Source: Asterias rubens
Lineage: Eukaryota > Echinodermata > Asteroidea > Forcipulatida > Asteriidae
Length of the DNA stretch: 64,000 nt
Reading direction: 5' to 3'
NCBI RefSeq assembly: GCF_902459465.1
Contig: NC_047066.1
Location: 6,885,047-6,949,046, forward strand
The notes under the pieces are model-generated. The model did no database searches. It saw only the letters and a program-made list of their open reading frames with translations, and had not been told where the DNA came from. Positions 18,411 through 31,300 of the stretch are shown here, piece by piece (positions within the stretch are counted from its first letter, which is position 1; every line of letters begins with the position of its first letter). The translations under genes and the position numbers were made by a program.

Positions 18411-19192
18411 GGAATAAACCTTGCAGGGGGCAACGACCCTGCCTGTTTTTAACGGCCGTTAAATAACTTGTTTAAATAAATCTGTTTATTCACCAGCAAT
18501 AATTTGTACAATATGTGTACATGTAGTTTGTATGAACAAATTGAGATAACAGAAATTATTTAAAAGAAATCATTGACTATTTGGAGAAGAAAAATAGTGT
18601 ATTTGTTACTAGATTGATATTTTTATAGAAATTAAATTGTTTAAATAACTTGAAATGAAAAGCCTGTAAATAATTAATCCAGAATGTATTATTATGTTTA
18701 ACTGATTGAGAATAATAAAAATGCATAGTTTATAAGAATTTTTTTTTATTGTTCCTTGTGACTTTAACCACTTTTGTTTTGTGCCTTGCTGCGCAAACAA
18801 CAGTTTCACAGAACAAACTTTGCTGCATCCCAGCAGCTGAACCAATGGCGCTGGGATGAAAGGAAAGATTTGACTATAAATGATTAAGAACAGCGTAATT
18901 GTTTGCTTTGTACCAAAAATAGGGCTTAATCATGAATAATATACCTGAATAGTTTTGTTCTTCTTTCAACTTTGGTTTAAAAAAGGGCTAACTAATTGTT
19001 TTCAGCTTCCTTTGAGATCAAGTGTGTGTCTGTCTTTTGAATGAGACCAATTCGGCCGAGCAAAATAACAGACATTTCAATATGGACATATAATGTTTTT
19101 GTAAAAGTTGACAGCGAAGCAGTCGTCATTTTTTCAAATAAAATAAAATAAAATAAAACGGTTGAAAAGATGTATGCCCTATTAACAAATTA

Positions 19193-19965
19193 AAGACTTT
19201 CATTAGTCTTTTCTGATCTTGGCTAATGTTTTAGTGCCGTTCTTAAGATCTCAGCCACGCTGCAGTTCTCCCGTCTATATTTTTGAAGATGCCCAACATC
19301 GGACTAGGTTTTGTGAGCGCCTGATGTGATGTACATGTGCAAACAGAAATCATAGGCTTGTACTAGTCTTATCTGATCTTGGCTAATGCTGCAGTGCAGT
19401 TCGCCTAACATCTGAATTTAGTTTCCTCCATGGTTTGTCAACAGCCGATGTGATGTATACCTGAACACAAAACATAAACTTGTACTAGTCTTATCTGATC
19501 TTAGCTAGAGCTGCAGCCCACCTGTCTGTATTATGGAATTCTGTATTCTGGATGATCAGCACCATAGACTTGTACTAGTCTTATCTGATCTGATTTCAGC
19601 CAATACAGTTCTTCCATCAGTATTTTTGATGATGATCAGCACTTTAGACTTGTACTAGTCTTCTGATCTTAGCTGGAGCTGCAGCCCTCCTGTCTGTATT
19701 CTGGAAGATGATCAGCACCAAAGACTTGTACTAGTCTTATCTGATCTTAGCTAGCGCTGCAGCCCTCCTGTCTGTATTCTGGAAGATGATGATCAGCTCC
19801 ATAGACTTGTACTAGTCTTATCTGATCTTAGCTAGCGCTGCAGCCCTCCTGTCTGTATTCTGGAAGATGATGATCAGCACCATAGACTTGTACTAGTCTT
19901 ATCTGATCTTAGCTAGAGCCGCAGCCCTCCTGTCTGTATTCTGGAAGATGGCTCTGATCAGACTC
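19193..19965 (-). repeat. Tandem array derived from the ZW10 C-terminal codons, stop and 3' UTR
   Basis: Units begin near 19193, 19355, 19477, 19567, 19647, 19723, 19804 and 19885, the last one being the gene itself. The three units nearest the gene are spaced exactly 81 bp and are nearly identical; the farther ones are increasingly degenerate. Read on the minus strand, the near copies still spell [16 protein letters not shown] followed by a stop. Confidence 0.9.
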
Positions 19966-22900
19966 TTTATCTCACTGGTGTTGAACACCATGGCAAGAGG
20001 TCCCTGAAATCAAATACAAAAAAGTCTTATTTTTAGATTTTGGAAACAAAATCAACACATGGGATGAGTATTTTTAAGAAACCCCCTTTGGAATCATGCT
20101 TAAATTTGTACGACCATTGATTATAAATAAAAATAATAGTTTGGCATTGGCCGCCATCTTTGATGAAATGTGCCCGTGTGGAAGGCTGTCATTGGCTGAG
20201 CGTCGTGGCAGCGCATACACATTTCCATTGTTATGCATCAAAGATGGTGGTCAATGACGTCATGTACAATCCATTAATGAGACCTACCTTTCCTTCTGCC
20301 CATCTGTCTACGATATCTTGCATGCTTGCTTCAAGGATAAACTGCAGCTCTGTAAACGCTGTCCAGTGGTCAACGGTGCTCTGTACAACAATCGGTTCCT
20401 GTTGACGAAAACAAGTATTTTGAGTAAGTTTTCAGTCACTTGTAAGACTTGCTTCAAACGAAAAAGTGTACAAAATTTCTTCTTTTTGGAGATGAATAAA
20501 GAGTCTTATGTCTAATGTCTTACCTCTGCATCTTCAGGCTTGATCAGATCGGGGATTTTTTCTTGAAGACCCAAGAATAATGAGTACAACTGATGAGCAT
20601 CATCGGCGGATATATCCTGAGATAAATTAATATATTAAATGCCTTGACATGAGTGCTGTATTATTGAGAGCTCTTTTAATAATAATAATAATGATCTATA
20701 TCGCGCCCATTCCATAAAGTGCATAACAAAATAATAAAGAAACATTTTAGTAAACAACAACAGCAAAAGGAAAATGATTAAAAAGGTAACAACAGCAGAA
20801 ATCACAAAAGAAACAACAAATATTGTTTAAAAGTTAGGAAATATCACAATCCATAAATAATAACACATGACCCTTACAGAGTACAATTAAAGTTAAAAAG
20901 GCATGTGAGAATATCAAGCGTCATAAGTGCTGAGTGCAGTTAGTAGACCTGCAGTGACAGCTACACATACAGCATTCTCCAAGCTCTATTTCCATGGACT
21001 ATTGTGAATTCGCTATATTTTTTACCGCTATATTATGTTGACTAATTTCATTGGATGAAAACAAGTACATGTAACAGGTTTTTCCCCCCATTTTTCAAAT
21101 GATTATGTTAATGTATTTTGTCATCGATAAAATTAAAATAAGATGAAACTTTGATTGTGATGCAAGACAATCTTAAAGCTGCTTAAGCAAAACCAGTAGC
21201 TAACCACAAACAAATTACGCTTACCAAAACAACCATGCAGCCAAACAACCATGTCATACGTACTATTTGTGGCTGGTATCCTGCTCATTTCTGTTTAGCA
21301 GACAATTGTTAAGCAATATTTTTCTGCTGATGAAAGCGCCCTCATGCAGTAAAAAATATGGTCAATTATGGGAGACAAGCCTTACCTCAAGTAGTGTTAT
21401 TTTCTCTACAACCTGAATGAGTACCGTGTTGATGAGAGTTGACATGGCTTTAGTGTAGATGTTACTGGGTAGAATGTTAAGCCACACCCGTTGAAGATGA
21501 CCCAACTGATGCAGAACCTGGACAAGAACAAATCTTTGGCATCAATGCTCTTTTACATATACTTTCTAAAAAATATAATGTTGTGCAAGTTCAACACAAA
21601 CAAGGCCGACAGCCACTCTTGGTAAGGGGCTACAAGATGAAAAAATTCTAAATTTAGGGGAGGTGAAGGTAAGAATTGATATTCCTCTTAAAACAGTCTA
21701 GATTGTAGGATGGAGGGAAACATGCACCAGGCAGGAAGTTCCAAAGAGATGCAGTACGTGGAATAAAGCTGTTGGAATGGTTCTTTGTTCTACTTCTCAA
21801 CAAAGCAAGAGTGTATGGGTGAGGCGAAGCAGAAAGGCTTGTTTCATGCTCAAACATCCTGATTGTTTTTCTGCTCGTAGGGGTTTAAAGACAATGGACA
21901 CTATTGGTAATTGTCAAAGACTAGTCTTCACAGTTGATGTATCTCAACATATGCATAAAATAACAAACATGTGAACATTTGAGCTCAATCGGTCGTTGAA
22001 GTTGCGAGATACAGGTAATAATGAATGAACAAAACACCCTTGTCACACGAAGGTGTGTGCTTTCAGATGCTTGATTTCGAGACCTCAAATTCTAAACCCG
22101 AGGTCTCAAAATCAAATTTGTTGAAAATTATTTATTTCTCGAAAACTACTTTACTTCAGAGGGAGCCGTTTCTCACAATGTTTTATACTATCAACCTCTC
22201 CCCACTACTCGTTACCAGGAAAGGTTTTAAGCTAATAATTATTTTGAGTAATTACCAATAGTGTCCAGTGCCTTTAAAAAAAAAGATTATGAGAGATTGC
22301 CTTATATCACAGGCTGGACAGTCACTACAAGGTGAGGGCTTCACTAAACTGATTTGAGCTATTGACCCAAAGCAACTGCCGCATGGGGTACGTTGCCACC
22401 TACTCCTGAGGCTGGAGGAGTAGATACCCCTTCACAGTCTTTAAAGATGTAGGAATGGGCATCATCCGATGGGAGCTTGGCTGATAGAGCAAAACGCACT
22501 ACCTTCCAAACTCTAAACATTTCTGTAGCTAAAGTATTGTCTCTTTACCTGTTTGATAGCTTTCTCACAAGCGATGAAGTTTTCATCCGTTGATACTTGA
22601 CCGAAGCCCCCGGCTCCCGACAGACTTTCCAATAACTGGTCTCGCTGAGTTCTCTGCAATTAAGAAATTCAAATGATACTACTGATGGTCGGGTACAATA
22701 CAGAAACAGGTCTAAAACATGTAGGACACATCGAAGCAAAATTGCTTTTAAAACTTTTCCAAGGGGAGACATAGACTTGTATAACATGACAAGCAAAATA
22801 ACAAGAGTTGAAGTTTTAATAGATGTTAAATTAATTATTATTATTTTTGTTTTGAGTCGGTTCAAGTCCCATTTGGGCACTTTGCAGATTTGGTTTTCAG

Positions 22901-25273
22901 CGTTTGGGGCAAAGCTGAAGCCACTCATTCGGATATTGGCTTTTCTACCGACCCAAAAGCAAGCCCTATGACATTTTGGAACTACTCATTACCATTTGAG
23001 CTAGGAAGCACTCTGATGCCAACTTCCTGAAGACTGGTATGAGGTCCACAAAGGTAGAAGCACCATCGCAGAGCGGGGAGGGTAACGTATGGCGATACTG
23101 ATGCCCTAGCGTCATCAGGTGGTGGGATATGTACATGCAGTTATTGTGGTGGAGAGCTGACACCTGTGGAAGCTTTTGCTGTGATAAAAAAAACCAATTT
23201 AATAGGGATACAAAATACTAACTTTGGTTTTTACCCATACAGCGATTTGTGTTAGCACTGTATACTCAGTACTCAGTACTTTCCCCGAGTTCTGTGAAAA
23301 AAAATCACAAGCACATTACTCCGGTGGGATTCAAACCCATGACCCTTGCAATTCTTAGAGCATTGTCTTACCAACTAGACTACCGAGACTGCCCGGCAGC
23401 TGGAGGCAGTTCGAATCCTATGGCAGCGGGTATATAATAGATGAAAAATTAGTAAAGTTGAAAAGTGAGTAAATGGACTGACGTTTCGACCCTTGCATTT
23501 ATACCACAGGTACTTTTGGTTGGTAAGCAGTTTCTATTTTCTAATTTTACATAAAAAATATGACCAGCAAATAAATGGCACTTGTATAGACCAATCCATT
23601 TTAAATCAACTTGATATCGTTGTTGTCAGTGCAAATACATCATATCTCATAAAATTTAAAATTTGAGTTTGAAATAGCCAATACAATTTTAAATATTTAA
23701 TGTGTATGTAGTTGCTGGGCACCTCTGAAAAGCAGTGTTTCACTGAGAGGTTTCCCCAGGGGAAAAGAAGAAATAAATAAAATAAATAAAATAAACATCC
23801 TGCCTTGCTTAAAATAGCCTGGCTGTACATACAAAATAAGTATAACAACCAAGATGCCATCAGAGTGACCAGCACCGGTGACCTTAAGGTCTGAAGATAC
23901 ATAACAACTTTCTACAATTTGTACTCACAAGGTTTTCTCTATGGTAAGTGGGGACAACATCACAGAAAACCTCAAACATGTTCCTGACGGTGTAGAATAA
24001 CTGAATGGCACTGTGTTAAAAACACAAAACATATCATATTGAAACTTGTACTTCTGGAACTTTTAAGTATTGACCCCTTCCACGCACGTCATACACGGCA
24101 ACTGTGCCACGTTCACCTTATTGGTGGGCAATTAGGTTTATGTGTAGACGCCACGTCGCCTAAAATGCGCACTTCACTGAATAACGCACAGAGACAATGC
24201 TCACCAATATGGTGCATCCAAGATTATTCTGATGATGACGTCGGGTGAATTGGGTCACTACAGTGTTATATGGTGTTTAAAGGGAAGGTATACAAGTTTG
24301 GTATTTACTCAAAGCAAATATTAACTTAAAAGCTGACTTGGTAACGAGCATTGGAGAGCTGTTGATAGTATAAAACATTGTGAGAAACGGCTCCCTCTGA
24401 AGTAGCATACATGTAGATTTTGAGAAAGAGGTAATTTCTCACTAAAATAATAAAAGACTTCTTTATTCCTATCTGAAAGCACACACATTCGTCCAACAAG
24501 GCTGTTTTTTCTCTCATAATTTTCTCGCAACTTCGATGACCAAATGAGCCCAAATTTTCACAGGCTTGTTAGTTTATGGTTATGATTGGATACACCAAGT
24601 GAGAAGACTGGTCTTTGACAATCACCAACGTGTACCTTCCCTTTAAAGGGAAAGTATGTGCCATTGGTTTTTGGAACCGTTTGATTGTTTCAATTCTATA
24701 TAAATATGTATATAAAATAAAACTGGTCACATTTTTTAGAAATTGCCAAAAATTCAGAGCATTTGTACAATCGAAAGCTGCTGCACTTCTAACCACTTAA
24801 GTTTTTAATGCCATTAATTTGAAGAGTGATTACAAATGTATACCTTCCATTTAACATACATCAATTGTAGAGAGATGAGAGATGTTCAACGCATGATAGC
24901 AATAATAATCATAATTTTTTCGAGGGCGCATAACAGTAAAAATACCCAAAAAAAATTACACAGAAAAAATTTAAGAAAACGTACACCAGTAAAACAAAAA
25001 AGCAAAATAGAAATCAAAGATAAAAAGGTGCATGAACACCAGGATACAGTAAAAACCAATGCAACTTAGGTACAATAGGCTACAGCATTTACAAAGAAGC
25101 ATGTATTGCAACTATAGCATTTATAAACGAAGCAACCATATTTACCATTGCGGTGTATTACTTGAAGCTTCTTGTAGCGTCTGGTAGGCAAGATTGACCA
25201 GACATTCTGTACTCTCACTGACAGCACATTCAGGCAATGCAAAGACTCCTTCACTTACATGATTCTTGTCCTG

Positions 25274-25315
<42 letters not shown>

Positions 25316-28300
25316 AGTAAGAAAAGTGGATTTTTAACTGATCTTCAAGCTCCATCAGATTTTCCTGAAAAAGGCAAACTTGCCATCAAAGAGATCAACT
25401 TAAGAATTTTACATGTAAAATGTTTGTCTGTACAGTCAAGATACAAATAATGACTTTTTCTATAGCCTATCCTAACTGACACACATTTATCTAACTGGGT
25501 GTCCCCCATATTTTTTTGCAACTAAATGTTTTTCAGTGCTGTAGAAATAAATAATAATAACTTGAAGTATACATTTAATCTATACACTTTTATAAATGTG
25601 ACCCCCACGACTTTTAGTTTTGCAACAGCTACTGACACCTAGCCTGATGCGGAACACAATACGCACACCACGCCTGCCATTTCTGTAATTTTAGGTGTCG
25701 ATCATTTCCGAAATAGCGGACAGAACAGGTGCGTGAAGAGCTTGCTGTGAAATATGTGAACAGCCCCTACCTTTGCATCTTGCTGATCCTTAACCTCAGA
25801 CGAAGTTTCCTTTTGCTCTTCGACGTTTTTGTTTGAGCCAGTCTTACTACTGGAGCCGACACGCTTCGTGTTATGAAGCTCTCTCTTCATCAGCTGACGA
25901 GCTTCCACGATGAGCTCCTGACACTTTTTGTTGGCAAAGTGGACGTTTACATCTCTGGCATAAGTGAGCAACGGTGATGTTGTCGCTGAGATAAACCCTG
26001 GACAAAAGGTATTAACAAAAACCAGAGTAATACATTTCCTCATGCTGAGCTCTGGGCTGTTCCATAGGGCTTCCAAGCAATGATAAACCGTTGCTTGGAC
26101 CGTTTGATGTCAGGCATGACTTTTGGTTCTTGGAAAAAAGTAGGAATATTTCATCGAGTACAAGGTATGACCCGTGTACACATAGTGTAGGGTTGAATCA
26201 CATTGCAGGCTATTAATCATAATCTTTTAAAGATTTTCCCATGGGCAAACAAAATCAAATTCACTAAAGTGGAAAACACATTAAGCTTGTGATGAACAAT
26301 AGTTGTACAAACGCCACTACGTGAGGTCGATAAGTTGCCATATTTCACCCCAAATTTGACGTCATTAACCCATGGCTGCCCCCACTCAGATCAACAAACA
26401 GGGTACTGAATACTCTGATTAGTCAGTTTCCCCGTTTTTAAATTCTATTTCAGTGGTTCAGTTTCTAGTTTACCATACATAGATGTCAGACAAGCTCAAA
26501 TCATGTAAAGGTAAACTGATCAACATTTTATTTTACTGACCTATTTTTTGAAGAGACGTCTCAAATTCTTCAGTTGCTGTAATAACAGCTTTGTAGTCAT
26601 TCAGCTGAAATAAGAACGAATAAATCAATAAACATTCATGTGACATTCAACCACTTCTCCGAACTCTTATAGAAAGTTCCCGCTTGCTGTTGGCCATCTT
26701 TACAAATGATAAAATATCATTTTAAATGCACAACCACTTTGGTGCCACGTACATTGCTTTAATACGTGAAGGAAGCCTGTTCACTTTGCAGGCTCCAATG
26801 TTCCAATATAAGAGAGACATTCTTAAATTCAAATTCCTTGCTTGATTGGTCGGTGAACCGCTTGGCTGCGAAGAAAAGTACCATGAATACGACGTACCTT
26901 TGAGCTACTTGTTGGTATGGAGTGCACCAGACTATTTGTTATGATGCATTGAGCTAGCTCTGGCCACATCATCTCACCTAGATTGAAAATACAAATCAAA
27001 CAAAAAAGTTCATTTGTAAAGAATGATAGCTTAGGCCGAAGGAAAAACAAAATTTTTTCCGAAACATGTAATATTGTCTCCCTATTCATTGTTTACCCCT
27101 TGCTTTTTGTACGTATGCTTGATGACTCTCTCTTTCTCTCCATTCATGTATTTTCGCTTCACTGCTTATGTTGAACTTAGATACCTGTTTACGTTTGTTA
27201 TGTTGTCATTTAGCCTTCGAGAAAGACTCTGCAAGGGTCAAATCGTCAGGCCATTAACTATTTCTTTTGCTTATGTGTGTAAGCACTGTAAAGTACTTTT
27301 CACAGGACTCAGTACTGTGTACTGAATCCTGTGAAAAAATCACAAGCATAATACCAGGCTGGGATTCGAGCCCGTGACCCTTGCAATTCTAGAGCAGTGT
27401 CTTACAATTCTAGAGCAGTGTCTTACAATTCTAGAGCAGTGTCTTACAATTCTAGAGCAGCGTCTTACAAACTAGACCTACGAGATTGCCCGGTAGCTAG
27501 AGGCAGTTACTTTCATTTATACCATCGGTCCTTTTGGTTGGCAAGTTGTTTGCAACAGCTAATTCTATTTTCTCATCAAAAGATATGACCGTACCTAGCA
27601 TTGACATGAGGGTAGTGTCATCTTCTGACCCTCTGCTCCCAGCGTTGTGACCGAGTAGAGGTCCCTTCAGCGCCTCCAGGACGTACTGGATGTTCTTGTA
27701 CAGGCCTACAGGATCGCTGGTCTCGTTCGGTCCATCGCTACTCGCCCTCAAACTGATGGTGGTGGTCTTCGACTGATAAAAAGTGTACAACAAGAAATGA
27801 TTGCTAGGTAAATTGAGATTGGTTTCCCTTGAACTTGTCTTATAAAATTTGGAGTTGGGGTTTGTGGTTGGATTTGTGTTAGAGTTGAGTTTTTTGTGTG
27901 TTTTAATTTTGTAAATGTCATGTAATTCTAACCTTTTATAGGCTGCAATGTGATTTTAGAAGTAAACCAATTAATAAATTCAAGTTTATTTTCCTCAATG
28001 AAAATTAAAATGCACACATTGATTTGGGGGGGGGGGGTGTACCTTTTTGGTTGAGTTGATTACTGGAGTGACGCTGGGGAAGATTGCAGACGGCTTCAAT
28101 ATAAACTCCATCAGTCTCTTGCCTGGAGAAGGACATCAAATTCAGACGTTAGATTGAGCTCGTAAGGATTTTACAGTTTGCAAAGTAGATAAACAAATCA
28201 GCCATTTGACAACAGTCAAATGCATAATTGTTTACTTTGGTTTTAACCCTTATACACTGACCTGTGATAACAAATGCTTTCCCAGAACCCTGCTGAGAAA

Positions 28301-31300
28301 AAAAAACCACAGGCTACTCAGGTAGGATTCAAATCCACCTGCATTTGAGAGCTGTGCCCTGGGCCCAATTTCAAAAAGCTGCTTAAGCACAAAAAGTAGC
28401 TAAACAAAATTATGCTTACTAGAATAAGGTTACCAGCCAAAATACCATGCTGTGTGTACAATTTTTGACGGGTATTAGGTTCATTTCTGCTGAGCACAAA
28501 ATTGTTGAGCAATTTTTTTCTAATAAAGCAGCTCTATCAAATTGTGCCTGGTGTTTTAAAGAGACACGATCAAAGAGTGGAAGATGACACTTACCAAATA
28601 CTTCCAGTTTACTCTTGAGAATTCCAACCTGATGCATGGCTGCAATAGTGGACTTTGCAGTTTCACTGTCAACTATACAAACAACGAAAAATCATTAATT
28701 TAAGCATAGAATCACAAATATCACAAACTCTACAGTTGCTTTTACTATCTCAATGCACAAGAACGATCCTGACTAAGCTGAACCATGTTATCCATTGACC
28801 AATCACAAACACGAACACACTCATAGAAGTGCGGTAAAAATGTCCTTTCAAGCAAGAGTCGTCATTTTGATTGATGTAGTGTCTTTTTGTGTGTAGATGG
28901 GGCAGAGCTCAGAAAAGTGGATTGTAAATGCTAACACACATCGGTGTATGGGTAAAAAACAAAAAATGAAAAATAAATGTAAAACTTCTCAGTAATTTAT
29001 ATTCATAAATTCCCTGGAGAGTTTTTGCTATTTCTATTGGTGGAGAGCACATCACGTTGGGGTGTTTTTAAAACGGCTGATAAAGTCACAGCTGGAGCTG
29101 TTTAAGACCCGCTGGTTTTGTGTTTTGCAATATATATAGCTCTAATAGTACCCGCACCTAATCTATTTCTATACGCGCAGACACACAACCCAACACGCAC
29201 AAAACAGAATTTTACAAAAGTTTTTGAAAATGTAAAAACTTCGAGAGGGAGAGCCTCAGGGATGAGGAATGCATTACTCTTGATCGAAGCTCTATACCCA
29301 CCTATTTTAAGATGTACTTGAGGGATATTAGCCATGGTGATAGGATCCCTGGCGTGGGGTATCTTCCATGTGGCTAGAGAGGACCACGACAGATGAAGGG
29401 TTCACCCCCACAGATGAGGGGTTGACCACCATGAATGAGGATTGGAACCTCAGGGATGAATAGTGGAAAACATTACTCCTGATTGAAGCACTATACCCAC
29501 CTATTTTGAGATGTACTTGAGTAATATTTGCCATGGTGACAGGCTCCCTGGCATGAGGTATCTTCCAGGTGGCTAGAGCGGACCATGACTCCCCTAAGTG
29601 ATGAAGAAGTGTCTCCTGGTTGACTCTCAGCTCAGCCTGATAACAGAGAGAACAAAGGGCAACGATAAATCACATACCCATTATGCATAATTCTACTTTT
29701 TAGACTCTTGGACTGACATTGTTTTTATTATTTTGGTAGTCTCTTTTGAAAGTGCATGGGACCTTACGGTGATATGCGCTATATAAGTAGTGTCTATTAT
29801 TATTATTCTTCGACTGGCGACAGCGAAAAACAGCTTTCATGCTGAGCTGATTTTCATCCAGTATAAATAAAGAATAAATAAAATAAAATAAAATAAGACT
29901 CACCCGCACTGCTTTGATGATCTTCAGGTCACAGTAACCATCATCTATGAGAATGTCTAAATCAGATCTCTGTACATTTGAAAGAAATTTAAAACAAGGT
30001 TATACAAAACTATTTCGGCGATGTGTTGGGCAGTTTTCATGAAATCTCATCCCTCCCCCAACGATAACACACAATTTTTATACAATGTGCTATCCAATAG
30101 TATACAAATATTGACTGCGTCGAGTGCTATGGTTAAAACTACGACTCCCATAGTATTAAACATAGCATGAGTTAAAGCAGTCAGTTAAAGCAGTCAGCAC
30201 TATTTATCATCTTCTTACACATAGCGTACGTACGCGCGTTTCAGATACACAGATGCACAACTGATTGGGTTCGAGGTGGGTAAATAGACGTCTGGGTACT
30301 GCACGCCGTGTGATAGTCGTCGGACTATCACACGGCAAACGATGCACTATCACACGGCCACCGTTTCTAGTAAAACTAAGACATCATGTGACACGCTCTA
30401 AACCAATGAAAAGGCAGAAAACGGGGTGTTATAATAGTAATAACAACTAGTTTTTAAAGGAACACAGTGCCTTGGATCGGTCGAGTTGGTCTTTGAGAAG
30501 CGTTTGCAACCGTTTGTTATCAAATGCATATGGGTAGAAAGATGTTGTAAAAGTAGAATACAATGATCCACACAAATTAGCTCGAAATTGCACGATTTTC
30601 CTTTTACCTCGTCGACTAACACGGTCGGCCATTTATGGGAGTCAATTTGACTCCCATAACTGGCCGACCGTGTTAGTTCATTGTATTCTACTTTTAAAAC
30701 ATCTTTCTAACCATGCATTTTATAACAAACGGTTACAAACACTTTTCAAAGACCAACTCGACCGATCCAAGGCAATGTGTTCCTTTAAATAGCACTTTAT
30801 TATTGGGTGTCTCAAAGGGCTTATCATTATTTATTTTTGAATCTTGAGACAAAGACTTCCGTTAGCCATGTACAAACAATTTTGCATGATTGATACATGT
30901 ATTCTGTTCATGGAATAATATGGAGGTTTAGCTGCACGTTATACGAGCAAAAACGTAAGCATAAACGTCAACAATTTTTGGGGGTAAAAATAACGTGAAG
31001 TTACCATTTTCAAGTCTTGTACGTAAGTGCAAACGTCATGCGTGAGCATGAAATAAGCCCAAAGTGGTGACGTCACTTAGAAACGACTCAATTTTCTGAC
31101 TTTCACGTTCAAGAAGACCAAGACCTGAACATGCAAGCAGCCAATGTCAAATCTTGAGCAGAAAACAGAATTGAGGTTTCTTTCCCTGCCTTTCACCTCT
31201 GTGGACCCTGGTTCGAATCCAACCTCAGACTGGAGCCTTGCATGTGGATTGGGTTTTCAGTCCCTACTAGATTGAGTGGGTTTAACCAACTGTGGTTTCC

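Larger units (their letters stand above)
16871..19190. other. Intergenic stretch between GUCD1 and ZW10 3' ends
   Basis: The two genes converge here. It contains the MITE at 17223-17825, the hairpin element at 18057-18410 and AT-rich sequence. TTTATT runs, for example near 18484, could serve as minus-strand polyadenylation signals for ZW10, but none is decisive. I see no gene. Confidence 0.6.

Noticed and set aside
19193-19900. CRISPR-like array suspected from regular spacing
   Set aside because: Units are contiguous, derived from ZW10 coding sequence, with no unique spacers, and the genome is animal.
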